64,000 nucleotides of DNA from Pseudomonas viridiflava (GTDB lineage: Bacteria; Pseudomonadota; Gammaproteobacteria; Pseudomonadales; Pseudomonadaceae), in the NCBI RefSeq assembly GCF_900582195.1, contig NZ_UTHA01000259.1, forward strand, positions 1 to 64,000, given 5' to 3'. A program made the translations under genes and the position numbers. Below, piece after piece: positions 1 through 9,747 of the stretch. Position 1 is the stretch's first letter. Every line of letters starts with the position of its first letter. The notes beneath the pieces are model-generated. The model was given only the letters and a program-made list of their open reading frames with translations. It searched no databases and was not told where the DNA came from.

Positions 1-19
1 CACAGGGAACGCATTCCAA

Positions 20-42
20 GGTGGGAGCGAGCCTGCTCGCGA
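20..42 (+). repeat. Single REP sequence at window edge
   Basis: One 22-base REP palindrome (GTGGGAGCGAGCCTGCTCGC plus GA) lies just downstream of the LysR stop. Its CC variant (AGCCTGCT) differs from the commoner AGCTTGCT form seen elsewhere in the window. No partner copy is visible, but it may lie beyond the left edge. Confidence 0.85.
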
Positions 43-58
43 TTTGATTGCGCAGCAA

Positions 59-961
59 TCACACCTTTGATGGTTCAACCTTGCGCGTGAGCAATTCGAC
101 AAACGCCTTGGCCATCGGCGATTTCTGATCCTTGCGCTGCACCAGCCACACCGCCGACACCGCCTCCGGATCGAGCAATGGTCGATAGACCACGCCGTCG
201 ATGCGCATCCGCTGATAAGACGCTGGCAGTACCGAAACCCCCAGCCCCGCTGCGACCAGTCCGATGATGGTCATCGCCTCCCCCGCCTCTTGGGCGAAAT
301 GCGGGCTGAACCCGGCATCGCGCGCCAGACTCAGCAATTGCGCATACAGCCCGCTGCCGTAACTGCGCGGAAAGAACACGAACGGCTCCAGCGCCAGCGC
401 CGAGAGGAACAGTCCTTCTTCACTGCCTTGCGCCAACGGATGCTTGGAGCCGAGCACGGCGACCAGCGGCTCGCGCATCAACTCGACCACGTTGAGCGAA
501 TCCGGCAAACCCAGCGGGCGCATGATGCCCACCTCGATCGACTCATCCACCAGGCCCTCGGCAACTTGCGTGCTGCTCATCTCGCGCAGGTTGAGGTGCA
601 CCGACGGAAAACGCTGGCGAAAGGCAAAGATCGCCTGCGGAATGGTCGAGTTGAACGGCGCCGAAGAGGTGAAGCCAATCTTCAACTCACCCAGCTCACC
701 GAGTTGCGCACGCCGGGCGACGTCCGCCGCTTTATCCACCTGCGCCAGCACCAGCCGCGCCTCCTCCAGAAACAGCCGCCCGGCCTCACTCAGCTCGACC
801 CGACGATTGGTGCGCTCGAACAGCCGCGCGCCAACCTCTTGCTCCAGCGCCTGAATCTGCTGACTCAGCGGCGGCTGCGAGATGCCCAGCACCTGTGCCG
901 CGCGGCCGAAGTGCAGTTCTTCGGCGACGGCGATGAAGTAGCGCAGATGACGCAATTCCAT
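59..961 (-). CDS. LysR-family transcriptional regulator, YnfL type
   Basis: A 300-residue LysR-type regulator. The N-terminal winged helix-turn-helix covers about residues 1-60 (MELRHLRYFIAVAEELHFGR, then the recognition helix around AAQVLGISQPPLSQQIQALE). A periplasmic-binding-protein-like effector domain fills about 90-290. Length is normal for the family. It is divergent from the MFS exporter at 1080 with 118 bp between the two starts, the classic arrangement in which a LysR protein controls its neighbour. E. coli has the same pair (ynfL/ynfM), and the neighbour matches YnfM closely, so the YnfL assignment rests partly on context. The inducer is unknown. Confidence 0.85.
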   Translation of the reverse strand: MELRHLRYFIAVAEELHFGRAAQVLGISQPPLSQQIQALEQEVGARLFERTNRRVELSEAGRLFLEEARLVLAQVDKAADVARRAQLGELGELKIGFTSSAPFNSTIPQAIFAFRQRFPSVHLNLREMSSTQVAEGLVDESIEVGIMRPLGLPDSLNVVELMREPLVAVLGSKHPLAQGSEEGLFLSALALEPFVFFPRSYGSGLYAQLLSLARDAGFSPHFAQEAGEAMTIIGLVAAGLGVSVLPASYQRMRIDGVVYRPLLDPEAVSAVWLVQRKDQKSPMAKAFVELLTRKVEPSKV

Positions 962-1079
962 GGAAACCCCATTAGGTCGTTAAAGCTATCAAACAGGTCG
1001 AACAATATATTGGATAGAAACATTAGCCAGCTATATGATTTTTTCATTGCCTGCCTGGCCGTGCCCTCCGAGGTCTGAA
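962..1079. promoter_or_regulatory. Divergent control region of the LysR/MFS pair
   Basis: 118 bp of AT-richer DNA between two divergent starts. It must hold both promoters and probably the LysR operator. Interrupted ATAG/CTAT half-sites around 987-1035 are compatible with a LysR box, but no convincing T-N11-A dyad can be singled out by eye. Confidence 0.5.
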
Positions 1080-2354
1080 GTGAAAACTGCTGTCGCGCCC
1101 CTTGCCCATGAAGTCCCGCCCGCCGCTGCGGACGATGTCGTCGCCGAGCTGCAAGAGATCTACATCGAAAAAGGCACACCGATGTTCATGCGCACGGTGC
1201 TGGCGCTGTTCAGCGGCGGATTCGCGACGTTTGCCCTGCTCTACTGCGTACAGCCGATGATGCCGCTGTTGTCCCACGAGTACGGAATCAACGCGGCGCA
1301 GAGCAGCCTGATCCTCTCGGTGGCCACCGGCATGCTCGCCATCGGCCTGCTGATCACCGGGCCGATCTCTGATCGGGTCGGGCGCAAACCGGTGATGGTG
1401 ACCGCGCTGTTCGCGGCAGCGCTGTGCACAATGGCCAGCGCGATGATGCCGAGCTGGCAAGGCGTGCTGATCATGCGTGCGCTGATCGGGCTGTCGTTGA
1501 GTGGTCTGGCGGCGGTGGCGATGACCTATCTGAGCGAAGAGATCCATCCGCAACACATCGGTCTGGCGATGGGCTTATACATCGGCGGCAATGCGATTGG
1601 CGGGATGAGCGGACGCTTGATCACCGGCGTGTTGATCGACTTTGTCAGCTGGCACACGGCGATGCTGGTGATTGGTGGTCTGGCAATGATCGCGGCGGCG
1701 GTGTTCTGGAAGATCCTTCCGGAGTCGCGCAACTTCCGCTCACGCTCGCTGCACCCGCGCAGCCTGCTCGACGGTTTCACCATGCACTTTCGCGATGCCG
1801 GGCTGCCGTTGCTGTTTCTTGAAGCGTTCCTGTTGATGGGCGCGTTCGTCACCCTGTTCAACTACATCGGCTATCGCTTGCTGGCCGCGCCGTACAACCT
1901 CGATCAGGTATTCGTGGGCTTGCTGTCGGTGGTGTATCTGTCGGGGATTTACAGCTCGGCGAAGATCGGTTCGCTGGCGGACAAGCTGGGACGGCGCAAA
2001 GTGTTGTGGGCGACCATTGCACTGATGTTTGCCGGCCTTGCTTTGACGATGTTTACGCCGCTGTTGCTGGTGATTGTCGGCATGTTGATCTTCACCTTTG
2101 GCTTCTTCGGCGCGCACTCGGTGGCGAGTAGCTGGATCGGTCGTCGCGCGACCAAGGCCAAGGGGCAGGCGTCGTCGTTGTATCTGTTCAGTTATTACGC
2201 CGGGTCGAGCATTGCCGGGACGGCGGGCGGGGTGTTCTGGCATCTGGGCGGGTGGAACGGGATTGGCTTGTTTATCGGAGCGTTGTTGCTGATCGCGTTG
2301 CTGGTGGCGTTGAAGCTGGCGAAGTTGCCGCCTCTGGGCGGTGTAAAAGCCTGA
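1080..2354 (+). CDS. ynfM: MFS transporter, YnfM-like exporter
   Basis: A major facilitator superfamily protein with 12 predicted membrane segments. The frame is open from 1035, but the GTG at 1080 is the best start because GAGG lies 6 bases upstream; this gives 424 residues. The region beginning YIEKGTPMFMRTVLALFSGG, the MFS loop motif DRVGRKPV between helices 2 and 3, and the segment SVASSWIGRRA closely resemble E. coli YnfM as I remember it. YnfM belongs to a drug/arabinose-type efflux branch whose physiological substrate is not settled. The last gene before a bidirectional terminator, it is probably controlled by the divergent LysR protein. Family assignment is firm, substrate unknown. 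Confidence 0.85.
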   Translation: MKTAVAPLAHEVPPAAADDVVAELQEIYIEKGTPMFMRTVLALFSGGFATFALLYCVQPMMPLLSHEYGINAAQSSLILSVATGMLAIGLLITGPISDRVGRKPVMVTALFAAALCTMASAMMPSWQGVLIMRALIGLSLSGLAAVAMTYLSEEIHPQHIGLAMGLYIGGNAIGGMSGRLITGVLIDFVSWHTAMLVIGGLAMIAAAVFWKILPESRNFRSRSLHPRSLLDGFTMHFRDAGLPLLFLEAFLLMGAFVTLFNYIGYRLLAAPYNLDQVFVGLLSVVYLSGIYSSAKIGSLADKLGRRKVLWATIALMFAGLALTMFTPLLLVIVGMLIFTFGFFGAHSVASSWIGRRATKAKGQASSLYLFSYYAGSSIAGTAGGVFWHLGGWNGIGLFIGALLLIALLVALKLAKLPPLGGVKA

Positions 2355-2366
2355 CACAAGACCCAA

Positions 2367-2456
2367 TGTGGGAGCGAGCTTGCTCGCGAAAGCGGTGGAT
2401 CAGCAACATTTGCATCAACTGACCCAATGCTTTCGCGAGCAAGCTCGCTCCCACAG
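2367..2456. repeat. REP doublet (REPIN), GTGGG-out arrangement
   Basis: Two REP palindromes in inverted orientation: the first starts TGTGGGAGCGAGC at 2367, the second ends GCTCGCTCCCACA at 2456. They are separated by about 38 bases of unrelated sequence. It lies between the convergent ynfM and hemE genes, before their shared terminator. Confidence 0.95.
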
Positions 2457-2487
2457 TGGTCTGTGTCTGACATTGGATGGTGCAAAC

Positions 2488-2518
2488 AAAAACGCCCGGC
2501 ATAGCCGGGCGTTTTTTA
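2488..2518. terminator. Bidirectional rho-independent terminator (ynfM / hemE)
   Basis: The stem GCCCGGC-ATA-GCCGGGC is flanked by an A-run on the left and a T-run (GTTTTTT) on the right, so it can end transcripts from both the plus strand (ynfM) and the minus strand (hemE). Confidence 0.9.
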
Positions 2519-2529
2519 TTGTGTGGCGA

Positions 2530-3597
2530 TCACTCGTGATACTGCGCCGACAATTCATGCACCGCACGCAAGAACGCACCCGCATGTTCCGGATCAACCT
2601 CTGGCGTGATGCCATGGCCAAGGTTGAACACATGCCCACTGCCCTTGCCGTAGCTGGCCAGAATACGCCCGACTTCGGTGCGGATCGCTTCCGGTTTGGC
2701 GTACAGCACGGTCGGGTCCATGTTGCCTTGCAGGGCAACCTTGTCGCCGACGCGGGCGCGGGCGTTGCCGATGTCGCAGGTCCAGTCCAGGCCCAGTGCG
2801 TCGGCGCCAGCCTCGGCGATGCTTTCCAGCCACAAGCCGCCGTTTTTGGTGAAAAGGATCACCGGCACTTTGCGCCCGTCGTGCTCGCGGATCAGGCCGC
2901 TGACGATTTTCTTCATGTAGGCCAGCGAGAACTCCTGATACGCCGCCGCCGACAGGTTGCCGCCCCAAGTATCAAAAATCTGCACCGCTTGCGCGCCAGC
3001 CATGATCTGGCCGTTGAGGTACGAGGTCACCGACTGCGCCAGTTTATCCAGCAGCAGGTGCATGGCTTGCGGGTTGTCGTAGAGCATGGCTTTGGTCTTG
3101 CGGAAGTCTTTCGACGAGCCGCCTTCAACCATATAGGTCGCCAGAGTCCACGGGCTGCCGGAGAAGCCGATCAGCGGCACACGACCGTTCAGCTCGCGAC
3201 GGATGGTGCTGACCGCGTCCATCACGTAGCCGAGGTCTTTGTGCGGATCAGGGATCGGCAGGGCCTCGATGTCAGCGAGGGTGCTGACGACTTTCTTGAA
3301 GCGCGGACCTTCACCGGTCTCGAAGTACAGGCCTTGGCCCATGGCATCGGGGATGGTGAGGATGTCGGAAAACAGGATCGCCGCGTCCAGTTGTGGATAG
3401 CGGTCGAGCGGTTGCATCGTGACTTCGCAGGCGAATTCCGGATTCATGCACAGGCTCATGAAATCACCGGCCTGGGCGCGGCTGGCGCGGTATTCCGGCA
3501 GGTAGCGGCCGGCCTGGCGCATCATCCACACCGGGGTGACGTCAACGGGTTGCTTGAGCAGGGCGCGGAGGAAACGGTCGTTCTTCAGGGCAGTCAT
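2530..3597 (-). CDS. hemE: Uroporphyrinogen decarboxylase
   Basis: A 355-residue protein of full family length. It removes the four acetate carboxyl groups of uroporphyrinogen III to give coproporphyrinogen III in cytoplasmic haem synthesis. The diagnostic N-terminal motif PVWMMRQAGRYLPEY starts at residue 22, with the substrate-binding Arg27 and Arg31. The conserved ILFSDILTIPDAMG segment carries the catalytic Asp, and the C-terminal FNLGHGI motif is present. The ATG at 3597 matches the usual MTALKNDRFLRAL start. It sits downstream of gltBD on the same strand, but a 252-bp gap with a REPIN suggests separate transcription. Confidence 0.98.
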   Translation of the reverse strand: MTALKNDRFLRALLKQPVDVTPVWMMRQAGRYLPEYRASRAQAGDFMSLCMNPEFACEVTMQPLDRYPQLDAAILFSDILTIPDAMGQGLYFETGEGPRFKKVVSTLADIEALPIPDPHKDLGYVMDAVSTIRRELNGRVPLIGFSGSPWTLATYMVEGGSSKDFRKTKAMLYDNPQAMHLLLDKLAQSVTSYLNGQIMAGAQAVQIFDTWGGNLSAAAYQEFSLAYMKKIVSGLIREHDGRKVPVILFTKNGGLWLESIAEAGADALGLDWTCDIGNARARVGDKVALQGNMDPTVLYAKPEAIRTEVGRILASYGKGSGHVFNLGHGITPEVDPEHAGAFLRAVHELSAQYHE

Positions 3598-3729
3598 GTC
3601 GGCATCCGGAAAAAAAGTGCGGGCATTTTCTCAGAGCGCGAGGCAAAAGGCACGGATGCAGGTCAGCCTTTTGTCTATCGGGTCAATTTATTGCGTTGGA
3701 ATACAGAATTTGCAGCACCACAAAACAAC

Positions 3730-3819
3730 TGTGGGAGCGAGCTTGCTCGCGAAAGGGCCGGCACATCCAACATTGCAGTTGGCTGACAGACCGCTTTCGC
3801 GAGCAAGCTCGCTCCCACA
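3730..3819. repeat. REP doublet (REPIN), GTGGG-out
   Basis: Inverted pair of AGCTTGCT-type REPs in the 252-bp gap between gltD and hemE (3598-3849). The rest of the gap, next to hemE, presumably holds the hemE promoter; no confident -35/-10 pair was found. Confidence 0.95.
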
Positions 3820-3849
3820 TTTTTGATCGCATTTCATCTTGAAATGTAA

Positions 3850-5268
3850 TCAGACACCCAGGTAATCGAGGATCCCTTCGGCGGCGTTACGGCCTTCGAA
3901 GATCGCCGTCACCACCAGGTCGGAACCGCGCACCATGTCGCCACCGGCGAAGATTTTCGGGTTGCTGGTCTGGTGCTTGTACTGACCTTGCTCAGGCGCA
4001 ACGACGCGGCCCTGGCTGTCGGTCTGGATTTCGAACTGTTCGAACCACGGCGCCGGGCTCGGGCGGAAGCCGAAAGCGATAACCACGGCGTCAGCCGGGA
4101 TGATCTCTTCGGAACCGGGGATCGGCTCAGGGCTGCGACGGCCACGGGCGTCCGGTTCGCCGAGACGGGTCTCGACCACTTTGACGCCTTCGACCTTGTC
4201 TTCACCGACGATGGCGATCGGCTGGCGGTTATAGAGGAATTTCACGCCTTCTTCCTTGGCGTTCTTCACCTCTTTGCGCGAGCCGGGCATGTTCGCTTCG
4301 TCACGACGATAAGCACAGGTCACCGATTTGGCGCCCTGACGGATCGACGTGCGGTTGCAGTCCATCGCCGTGTCGCCGCCGCCGAGAACCACGACCTTTT
4401 TGCCTTTCATGTCGACGAAATCTTCCGGCGACTTTTCAAAGCCCAGGTTGCGATTGACGTTGGCAATGAGGAAGTCCAGTGCGTCATAAACGCCCGGCAG
4501 ATCCTCACCGGCAAAGCCGCCCTTCATGTAGGTGTAGGTGCCCATGCCCATGAACACCGCATCGTATTCGGCGAGCAGTTGTTCCATGGTCACGTCTTTG
4601 CCGACTTCGGTATTCAGACGGAACTCGATGCCCATGCCGGTGAAGACTTCGCGACGATTGCTCAGCACGGTCTTTTCCAGCTTGAACTCGGGGATGCCGA
4701 AGGTCAGCAGACCGCCGATTTCCGGGTTCTTGTCGAACACCACAGGGGTCACGCCGCCACGTACCAGCACGTCGGCACAGCCCAGACCTGCCGGGCCCGC
4801 ACCGATGATGGCGACACGTTTGCCGGTCGGTTTGACCTTGGACATGTCCGGGCGCCAGCCCATGGCGAACGCGGTGTCGGTGATGTACTTCTCGACCGAA
4901 CCGATGGTCACCGCGCCGAAACCGTCGTTAAGGGTGCAGGCACCCTCGCACAGACGATCCTGCGGACAGACCCGGCCGCAGACTTCCGGCAGGGTGTTGG
5001 TCTGGTGCGACAGTTCGGCGGCCTGAAGGATGTTGCCCTCGGCCACCAGTTTCAGCCAGTTCGGAATGAAGTTGTGCACCGGGCACTTCCATTCGCAATA
5101 CGGGTTGCCGCAACCCAGGCAGCGGTGGGCCTGATCGGCCGACTGCTGGGGTTTGAACGGTTCGTAGATTTCCACGAACTCTTTCTTGCGTTGACGCAAC
5201 AGTTTCTTCTTCGGATCTTTGCGCCCGACATCGATGAACTGGAAGTCGTTATTCAGACGTTCAGCCAT
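3850..5268 (-). CDS. gltD: Glutamate synthase (NADPH) small subunit
   Basis: 472 residues. The beta subunit of glutamate synthase oxidises NADPH on FAD and passes electrons through [4Fe-4S] clusters to the large subunit. The N-terminal cluster domain shows HRCLGCGNPYCEWKCP and CGRVCPQDRLCEGAC. Two dinucleotide-binding folds follow: AIIGAGPAGLGCADVL near residue 150 (FAD) and VVLGGGDTAMDC near residue 293 (NADPH). It lies 33 bp downstream of gltB and is surely co-transcribed with it. Start MAERLNNDFQFIDVGRKDP at 5268 is typical. Confidence 0.98.
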   Translation of the reverse strand: MAERLNNDFQFIDVGRKDPKKKLLRQRKKEFVEIYEPFKPQQSADQAHRCLGCGNPYCEWKCPVHNFIPNWLKLVAEGNILQAAELSHQTNTLPEVCGRVCPQDRLCEGACTLNDGFGAVTIGSVEKYITDTAFAMGWRPDMSKVKPTGKRVAIIGAGPAGLGCADVLVRGGVTPVVFDKNPEIGGLLTFGIPEFKLEKTVLSNRREVFTGMGIEFRLNTEVGKDVTMEQLLAEYDAVFMGMGTYTYMKGGFAGEDLPGVYDALDFLIANVNRNLGFEKSPEDFVDMKGKKVVVLGGGDTAMDCNRTSIRQGAKSVTCAYRRDEANMPGSRKEVKNAKEEGVKFLYNRQPIAIVGEDKVEGVKVVETRLGEPDARGRRSPEPIPGSEEIIPADAVVIAFGFRPSPAPWFEQFEIQTDSQGRVVAPEQGQYKHQTSNPKIFAGGDMVRGSDLVVTAIFEGRNAAEGILDYLGV

Positions 5269-5301
5269 TGTTAAAACCTCATCAAACTCTTCAGGCGCAT
5301 A

Positions 5302-8300
5302 TCACTGCGGGTTGGCACGAGTGCTGGAAAGCAACGACTTCAGGTTGGCAGCCTTAGGCTTGACCAGCCAGAAACGGCGCAGGTAGTCATCGAGGTTCTC
5401 GGCGAGTTCACGACCCCACTCGCTGTCGGTTTCCGCGACGTACTCGTTCAGCACGTTTTGCAGGTGGCTGCGATAGGCTTCCATCGCCTCGCCGCTGATC
5501 CGCTGGATTTCCACCAGTTCGTGGTTGACCCGGTCAACGAAGGTGTTGTCCTGATCGAGCACGTAGGCGAAACCACCGGTCATGCCAGAGCCGAAGTTGT
5601 AACCGGTCTTGCCCAGAACGCAGACAAAACCACCGGTCATGTACTCACAGCAGTGATCGCCAGTACCTTCCACAACCGTGTGGGCACCGGAGTTACGCAC
5701 GGCGAAACGCTCGCCTGCGGTGCCGGCGGCGAACAACTTGCCGCCGGTCGCGCCGTAGAGGCAGGTGTTGCCGATGATGGCGCTGTCCTGAGTCTTATAA
5801 ACGCTGCCCTTCGGCGGCACGATGGTCAGTTTGCCACCGGTCATGCCTTTGCCGACGTAGTCGTTGGCGTCGCCTTCGAGGTACATGTTCAGACCGCCGG
5901 CGTTCCACACACCGAAGCTCTGACCGGCAGTGCCTTTGAAGCGGAAGGTGATGGGCGCTTTCGCCATGCCCTGGTTGCCGTGCTTGCGGGCGATTTCGCC
6001 GGAGATCCGCGCGCCGATCGAACGGTCGCAGTTGCAGATGTCCAGGTCGAACTCGGCGCCGCTCATGTCGTTGATCGCCGACGAAGCCATCTCGACCATT
6101 TTCTCGGCCAGCAGGCCTTGGTCGAACGGCGGGTTGCGCTCAACGCCGCAGAACTGTGGCTTGTCTGCCGGGATGTGATCGCTGCCCAACAGCGGCGTCA
6201 GGTCCAGGTGGTTTTGCTTGGCGGTCTGGCCTTCGAGGATTTCCAGCAGATCGGTACGACCGATCAGCTCTTCGAGGGAGCGCACGCCGAGCTTGGCCAG
6301 CCACTCACGGGTTTCTTCGGCGACGTAGGTGAAGAAATTCACCACCATGTCGACGGTACCGATGTAGTGATCCTTGCGCAGCTTCTCGTTCTGCGTCGCG
6401 ACGCCGGTGGCGCAGTTGTTCAGGTGGCAGATACGCAGGTATTTGCAGCCCAGCGCAATCATTGGCGCGGTGCCGAAGCCGAAGCTTTCGGCGCCGAGGA
6501 TCGCCGCCTTGATCACGTCGAGGCCGGTTTTCAGGCCGCCGTCGGTCTGCACCCGGACTTTGCCGCGCAGGTCGTTGCCACGCAGGGTCTGGTGCGTTTC
6601 AGCGAGGCCGAGTTCCCACGGTGCGCCAGCGTATTTGATCGAAGTCAGCGGCGAAGCACCGGTGCCACCGTCGTAGCCGGAGATGGTGATCAAGTCCGCA
6701 TAGGCCTTGGCCACACCGGCGGCGATGGTGCCGACGCCCGCTTCGGCGACGAGTTTCACCGAAACCAGTGCCTTCGGGTTGACTTGTTTCAGGTCGAAAA
6801 TCAGCTGCGACAAGTCTTCGATCGAATAGATGTCGTGGTGCGGCGGTGGCGAAATAAGGGTCACGCCCGGCACTGCGTAACGCAGCTTGGCGATCAGCCC
6901 GTTCACTTTACCGCCCGGCAGTTGCCCGCCCTCACCCGGCTTGGCGCCTTGCGCGACCTTGATCTGCAGCACTTCAGCGTTGACCAGGTATTCCGGGGTT
7001 ACCCCGAAACGGCCAGTCGCGACCTGCTTGATTTTCGAACTCTTGATGGTGCCGTAACGCGCCGGATCTTCACCACCTTCGCCGGAGTTGGAACGCGCAC
7101 CGAGGCGGTTCATGGCTTCGGCCAGGGCTTCGTGAGCTTCCGGCGACAAGGCGCCCAGCGAGATACCGGCAGAGTCGAAGCGCTTGAGCACCGATTCCAG
7201 CGGCTCGATTTCACTGATGTCCAGCGGCGTATCGAGTGTTTTGACCTTGAACAGGTCGCGAATCATCGACACCGGACGGTTGTCCACCAGCGAGGTGTAT
7301 TCCTTGAACTTGGCATAGTCGCCCTGCTGCACAGCGGCTTGCAGGGTGTTGACCACGTCCGGGTTGTAGGCGTGATATTCGCCACCGTGGACGAACTTCA
7401 GCAGACCGCCCTGCTGGATCGGCTTGCGCGGACTCCAGGCTTCGCTGGCCAGTGCTTTCTGCTCGGCTTCGATGTCGACGAAACGCGCGCCCTTGATGCG
7501 GCTCGGCACGCCACGGAAGCTCAGGTCGCAGACTTCTTCGGACAGGCCGATGGCCTCGAACAGCTGCGCACCACGGTACGAAGCGATGGTCGAGATACCC
7601 ATCTTCGACAGGATCTTCAGCAGACCTTTGGTGATGCCTTTGCGGTAGTTCTTGAACACCTCATAGAGGTCGCCCAGCACTTCACCGGTACGGATCAGGT
7701 CGCCCAGCACTTCGTAGGCCAGGAACGGATAGACCGCCGAGGCGCCGAAACCAATCAGCACCGCGAAGTGATGCGGGTCTCGGGCGGTTGCGGTTTCAAC
7801 GAGGATGTTGGAATCGCAGCGCAGGCCTTTTTCGGTCAGACGGTGGTGCACCGCACCGGTCGCCAGCGAGGCGTGGATCGGCAGCTTGCCCGGGGCGATA
7901 TGGCGGTCGCTCAGGACGATCTGGGTACGACCGGCGCGCACGGCTTCTTCAGCCTGATCGGCCACATTGCGGATCGCCGCTTCGAGGCCGACGCTTTCGT
8001 CGTAGTTGAGGTCGATGATCGCCCGTTCGAAACCCGGACGGTCGAGGTTCATCAGCGAACGCCACTTGGCCGGGGAAATGACCGGCGAGCTGAGGATCAC
8101 GCGCGAGGCGTGTTCCGGCGACTCCTGGAAAATGTTGCGCTCGGCACCGAGGCAGATTTCCAGCGACATCACGATCGCTTCACGCAGCGGGTCGATCGGC
8201 GGGTTGGTGACCTGCGCGAACTGCTGGCGGAAATAGTCGTACGGCGTGCGCACACGCTGCGACAGCACGGCCATCGGCGTGTCGTCGCCCATCGAGCCCA

Positions 8301-9747
8301 CGGCTTCGTAGCCTTGCTCGCCAAGCGGACGCAGAACCTGATCGCGCTCTTCGAACGTGACCTGATACATCTTCATGTATTGCTTGAGCTGATCGACGTC
8401 GTAAAACGCCGAACCGTGGTCGTTGTCTTCCATGGTCGCCTGAATGCGCAGGGCATTCTTGCGCAGCCATTGCTTGTACGGATGACGGGACTTCAGCCGG
8501 TTGTCGATCGCATCGGTGTCGAGGATCTGCCCGGTTTCGGTGTCCACCGCGAAGATCTGGCCAGGGCCGACACGGCCTTTGGCAATCACGTCTTCCGGCT
8601 TGTAGTCCCACACGCCGATTTCCGAGGCGAGAGTGATGAAACCGTTGGTAGTGGTGACCCAGCGCGCCGGGCGCAGACCGTTACGGTCGAGCAGGCACAC
8701 CGCGTAACGACCGTCGGTCATCACCACGCCAGCCGGGCCGTCCCACGGTTCCATGTGCATCGAGTTGTACTCGTAGAACGCACGCAGATCCGGGTCCATG
8801 GTTTCAACGTTCTGCCACGCCGGCGGAATGATCATCCGCACGCCACGGAACAGGTCGATGCCACCGGTGACCATCAGCTCCAGCATGTTGTCCATGCTCG
8901 AGGAGTCGGAACCGACACGGTTAACCAGCGGGCCGAGTTCTTCCAGATCCATCAGATCATTGGTGAACTTGGTCCGGCGAGCCTGCGCCCAGTTGCGGTT
9001 ACCGGTGATGGTGTTGATCTCGCCGTTGTGGGCGAGGAAGCGGAATGGCTGAGCCAGCGGCCATTTCGGCAGGGTGTTGGTGGAGAAGCGCTGGTGGAAC
9101 ACGCAGATCGCGGTTTGCAGGCGCTCGTCGCTCAGGTCCGGATAGAACGCGGCCAGATCGGCCGGCATCATCAGGCCTTTATAGATGATGGTCTTGTGCG
9201 AAAAGCTGCAGATGTAGTGGTCGGAGTCGACCGCGTTGGCCACCGACGAACGACGGCGCGCACTGAACAGCTTCACGGCCATGTCCTGATCGCTCAGGCC
9301 TTCGCCGCCGATGTACACCTGCTCGATCTGCGGCAGGCGCTCAAGGGCCAGACGGCCGAGGACGCTGGTGTCGATGGGCACTTTGCGCCAGCCGATCAGT
9401 TGCAGGCCTTCAGCGAGGATCTCGCGGTTCATGTTCTCGCGAGCGGCTTCGGCCTTGACCGGATCCTGGTTGAAGAAAACCATGCCCACCGCATATTGCT
9501 TGGGCAACTCGACGCTGAAGGTTTCCTGGGCAATCGCGCGCAGGAACGCATCAGGCTTTTGAATCAGCAGACCGCAACCGTCACCGGTCTTGCCGTCGGC
9601 ATTAATCCCACCGCGGTGGGTCATGCAGGTCAGGGCCTCGATGGCCGTTTGCAAAAGGGTATGACTGGGCTCGCCCTGCATATGGGCTATCAGGCCGAAA
9701 CCGCAGTTATCCTTGAATTCATCTGGTTGGTACAGACCTGCTTTCAT
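5302..9747 (-). CDS. gltB: Glutamate synthase (NADPH) large subunit
   Basis: The alpha subunit, 1481 residues from the ATG at 9747; an in-frame GTG two codons upstream is less likely because GGTGAG sits well spaced for the ATG. It hydrolyses glutamine and adds the ammonia to 2-oxoglutarate. In this family a short propeptide is removed to expose the catalytic Cys; here that is Cys15 in KDNCGFGLIAHM. The central FMN domain and the 3Fe-4S loop CKYLRICHLNNCATG are present, and the C-terminus has the Gly-rich GXGXG-repeat beta-helix (MTGGKLTI, MTGGFVCVLG, MTGGFAYVLD). It works with GltD as the main route of ammonia into glutamate. Confidence 0.98.
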   Translation of the reverse strand: MKAGLYQPDEFKDNCGFGLIAHMQGEPSHTLLQTAIEALTCMTHRGGINADGKTGDGCGLLIQKPDAFLRAIAQETFSVELPKQYAVGMVFFNQDPVKAEAARENMNREILAEGLQLIGWRKVPIDTSVLGRLALERLPQIEQVYIGGEGLSDQDMAVKLFSARRRSSVANAVDSDHYICSFSHKTIIYKGLMMPADLAAFYPDLSDERLQTAICVFHQRFSTNTLPKWPLAQPFRFLAHNGEINTITGNRNWAQARRTKFTNDLMDLEELGPLVNRVGSDSSSMDNMLELMVTGGIDLFRGVRMIIPPAWQNVETMDPDLRAFYEYNSMHMEPWDGPAGVVMTDGRYAVCLLDRNGLRPARWVTTTNGFITLASEIGVWDYKPEDVIAKGRVGPGQIFAVDTETGQILDTDAIDNRLKSRHPYKQWLRKNALRIQATMEDNDHGSAFYDVDQLKQYMKMYQVTFEERDQVLRPLGEQGYEAVGSMGDDTPMAVLSQRVRTPYDYFRQQFAQVTNPPIDPLREAIVMSLEICLGAERNIFQESPEHASRVILSSPVISPAKWRSLMNLDRPGFERAIIDLNYDESVGLEAAIRNVADQAEEAVRAGRTQIVLSDRHIAPGKLPIHASLATGAVHHRLTEKGLRCDSNILVETATARDPHHFAVLIGFGASAVYPFLAYEVLGDLIRTGEVLGDLYEVFKNYRKGITKGLLKILSKMGISTIASYRGAQLFEAIGLSEEVCDLSFRGVPSRIKGARFVDIEAEQKALASEAWSPRKPIQQGGLLKFVHGGEYHAYNPDVVNTLQAAVQQGDYAKFKEYTSLVDNRPVSMIRDLFKVKTLDTPLDISEIEPLESVLKRFDSAGISLGALSPEAHEALAEAMNRLGARSNSGEGGEDPARYGTIKSSKIKQVATGRFGVTPEYLVNAEVLQIKVAQGAKPGEGGQLPGGKVNGLIAKLRYAVPGVTLISPPPHHDIYSIEDLSQLIFDLKQVNPKALVSVKLVAEAGVGTIAAGVAKAYADLITISGYDGGTGASPLTSIKYAGAPWELGLAETHQTLRGNDLRGKVRVQTDGGLKTGLDVIKAAILGAESFGFGTAPMIALGCKYLRICHLNNCATGVATQNEKLRKDHYIGTVDMVVNFFTYVAEETREWLAKLGVRSLEELIGRTDLLEILEGQTAKQNHLDLTPLLGSDHIPADKPQFCGVERNPPFDQGLLAEKMVEMASSAINDMSGAEFDLDICNCDRSIGARISGEIARKHGNQGMAKAPITFRFKGTAGQSFGVWNAGGLNMYLEGDANDYVGKGMTGGKLTIVPPKGSVYKTQDSAIIGNTCLYGATGGKLFAAGTAGERFAVRNSGAHTVVEGTGDHCCEYMTGGFVCVLGKTGYNFGSGMTGGFAYVLDQDNTFVDRVNHELVEIQRISGEAMEAYRSHLQNVLNEYVAETDSEWGRELAENLDDYLRRFWLVKPKAANLKSLLSSTRANPQ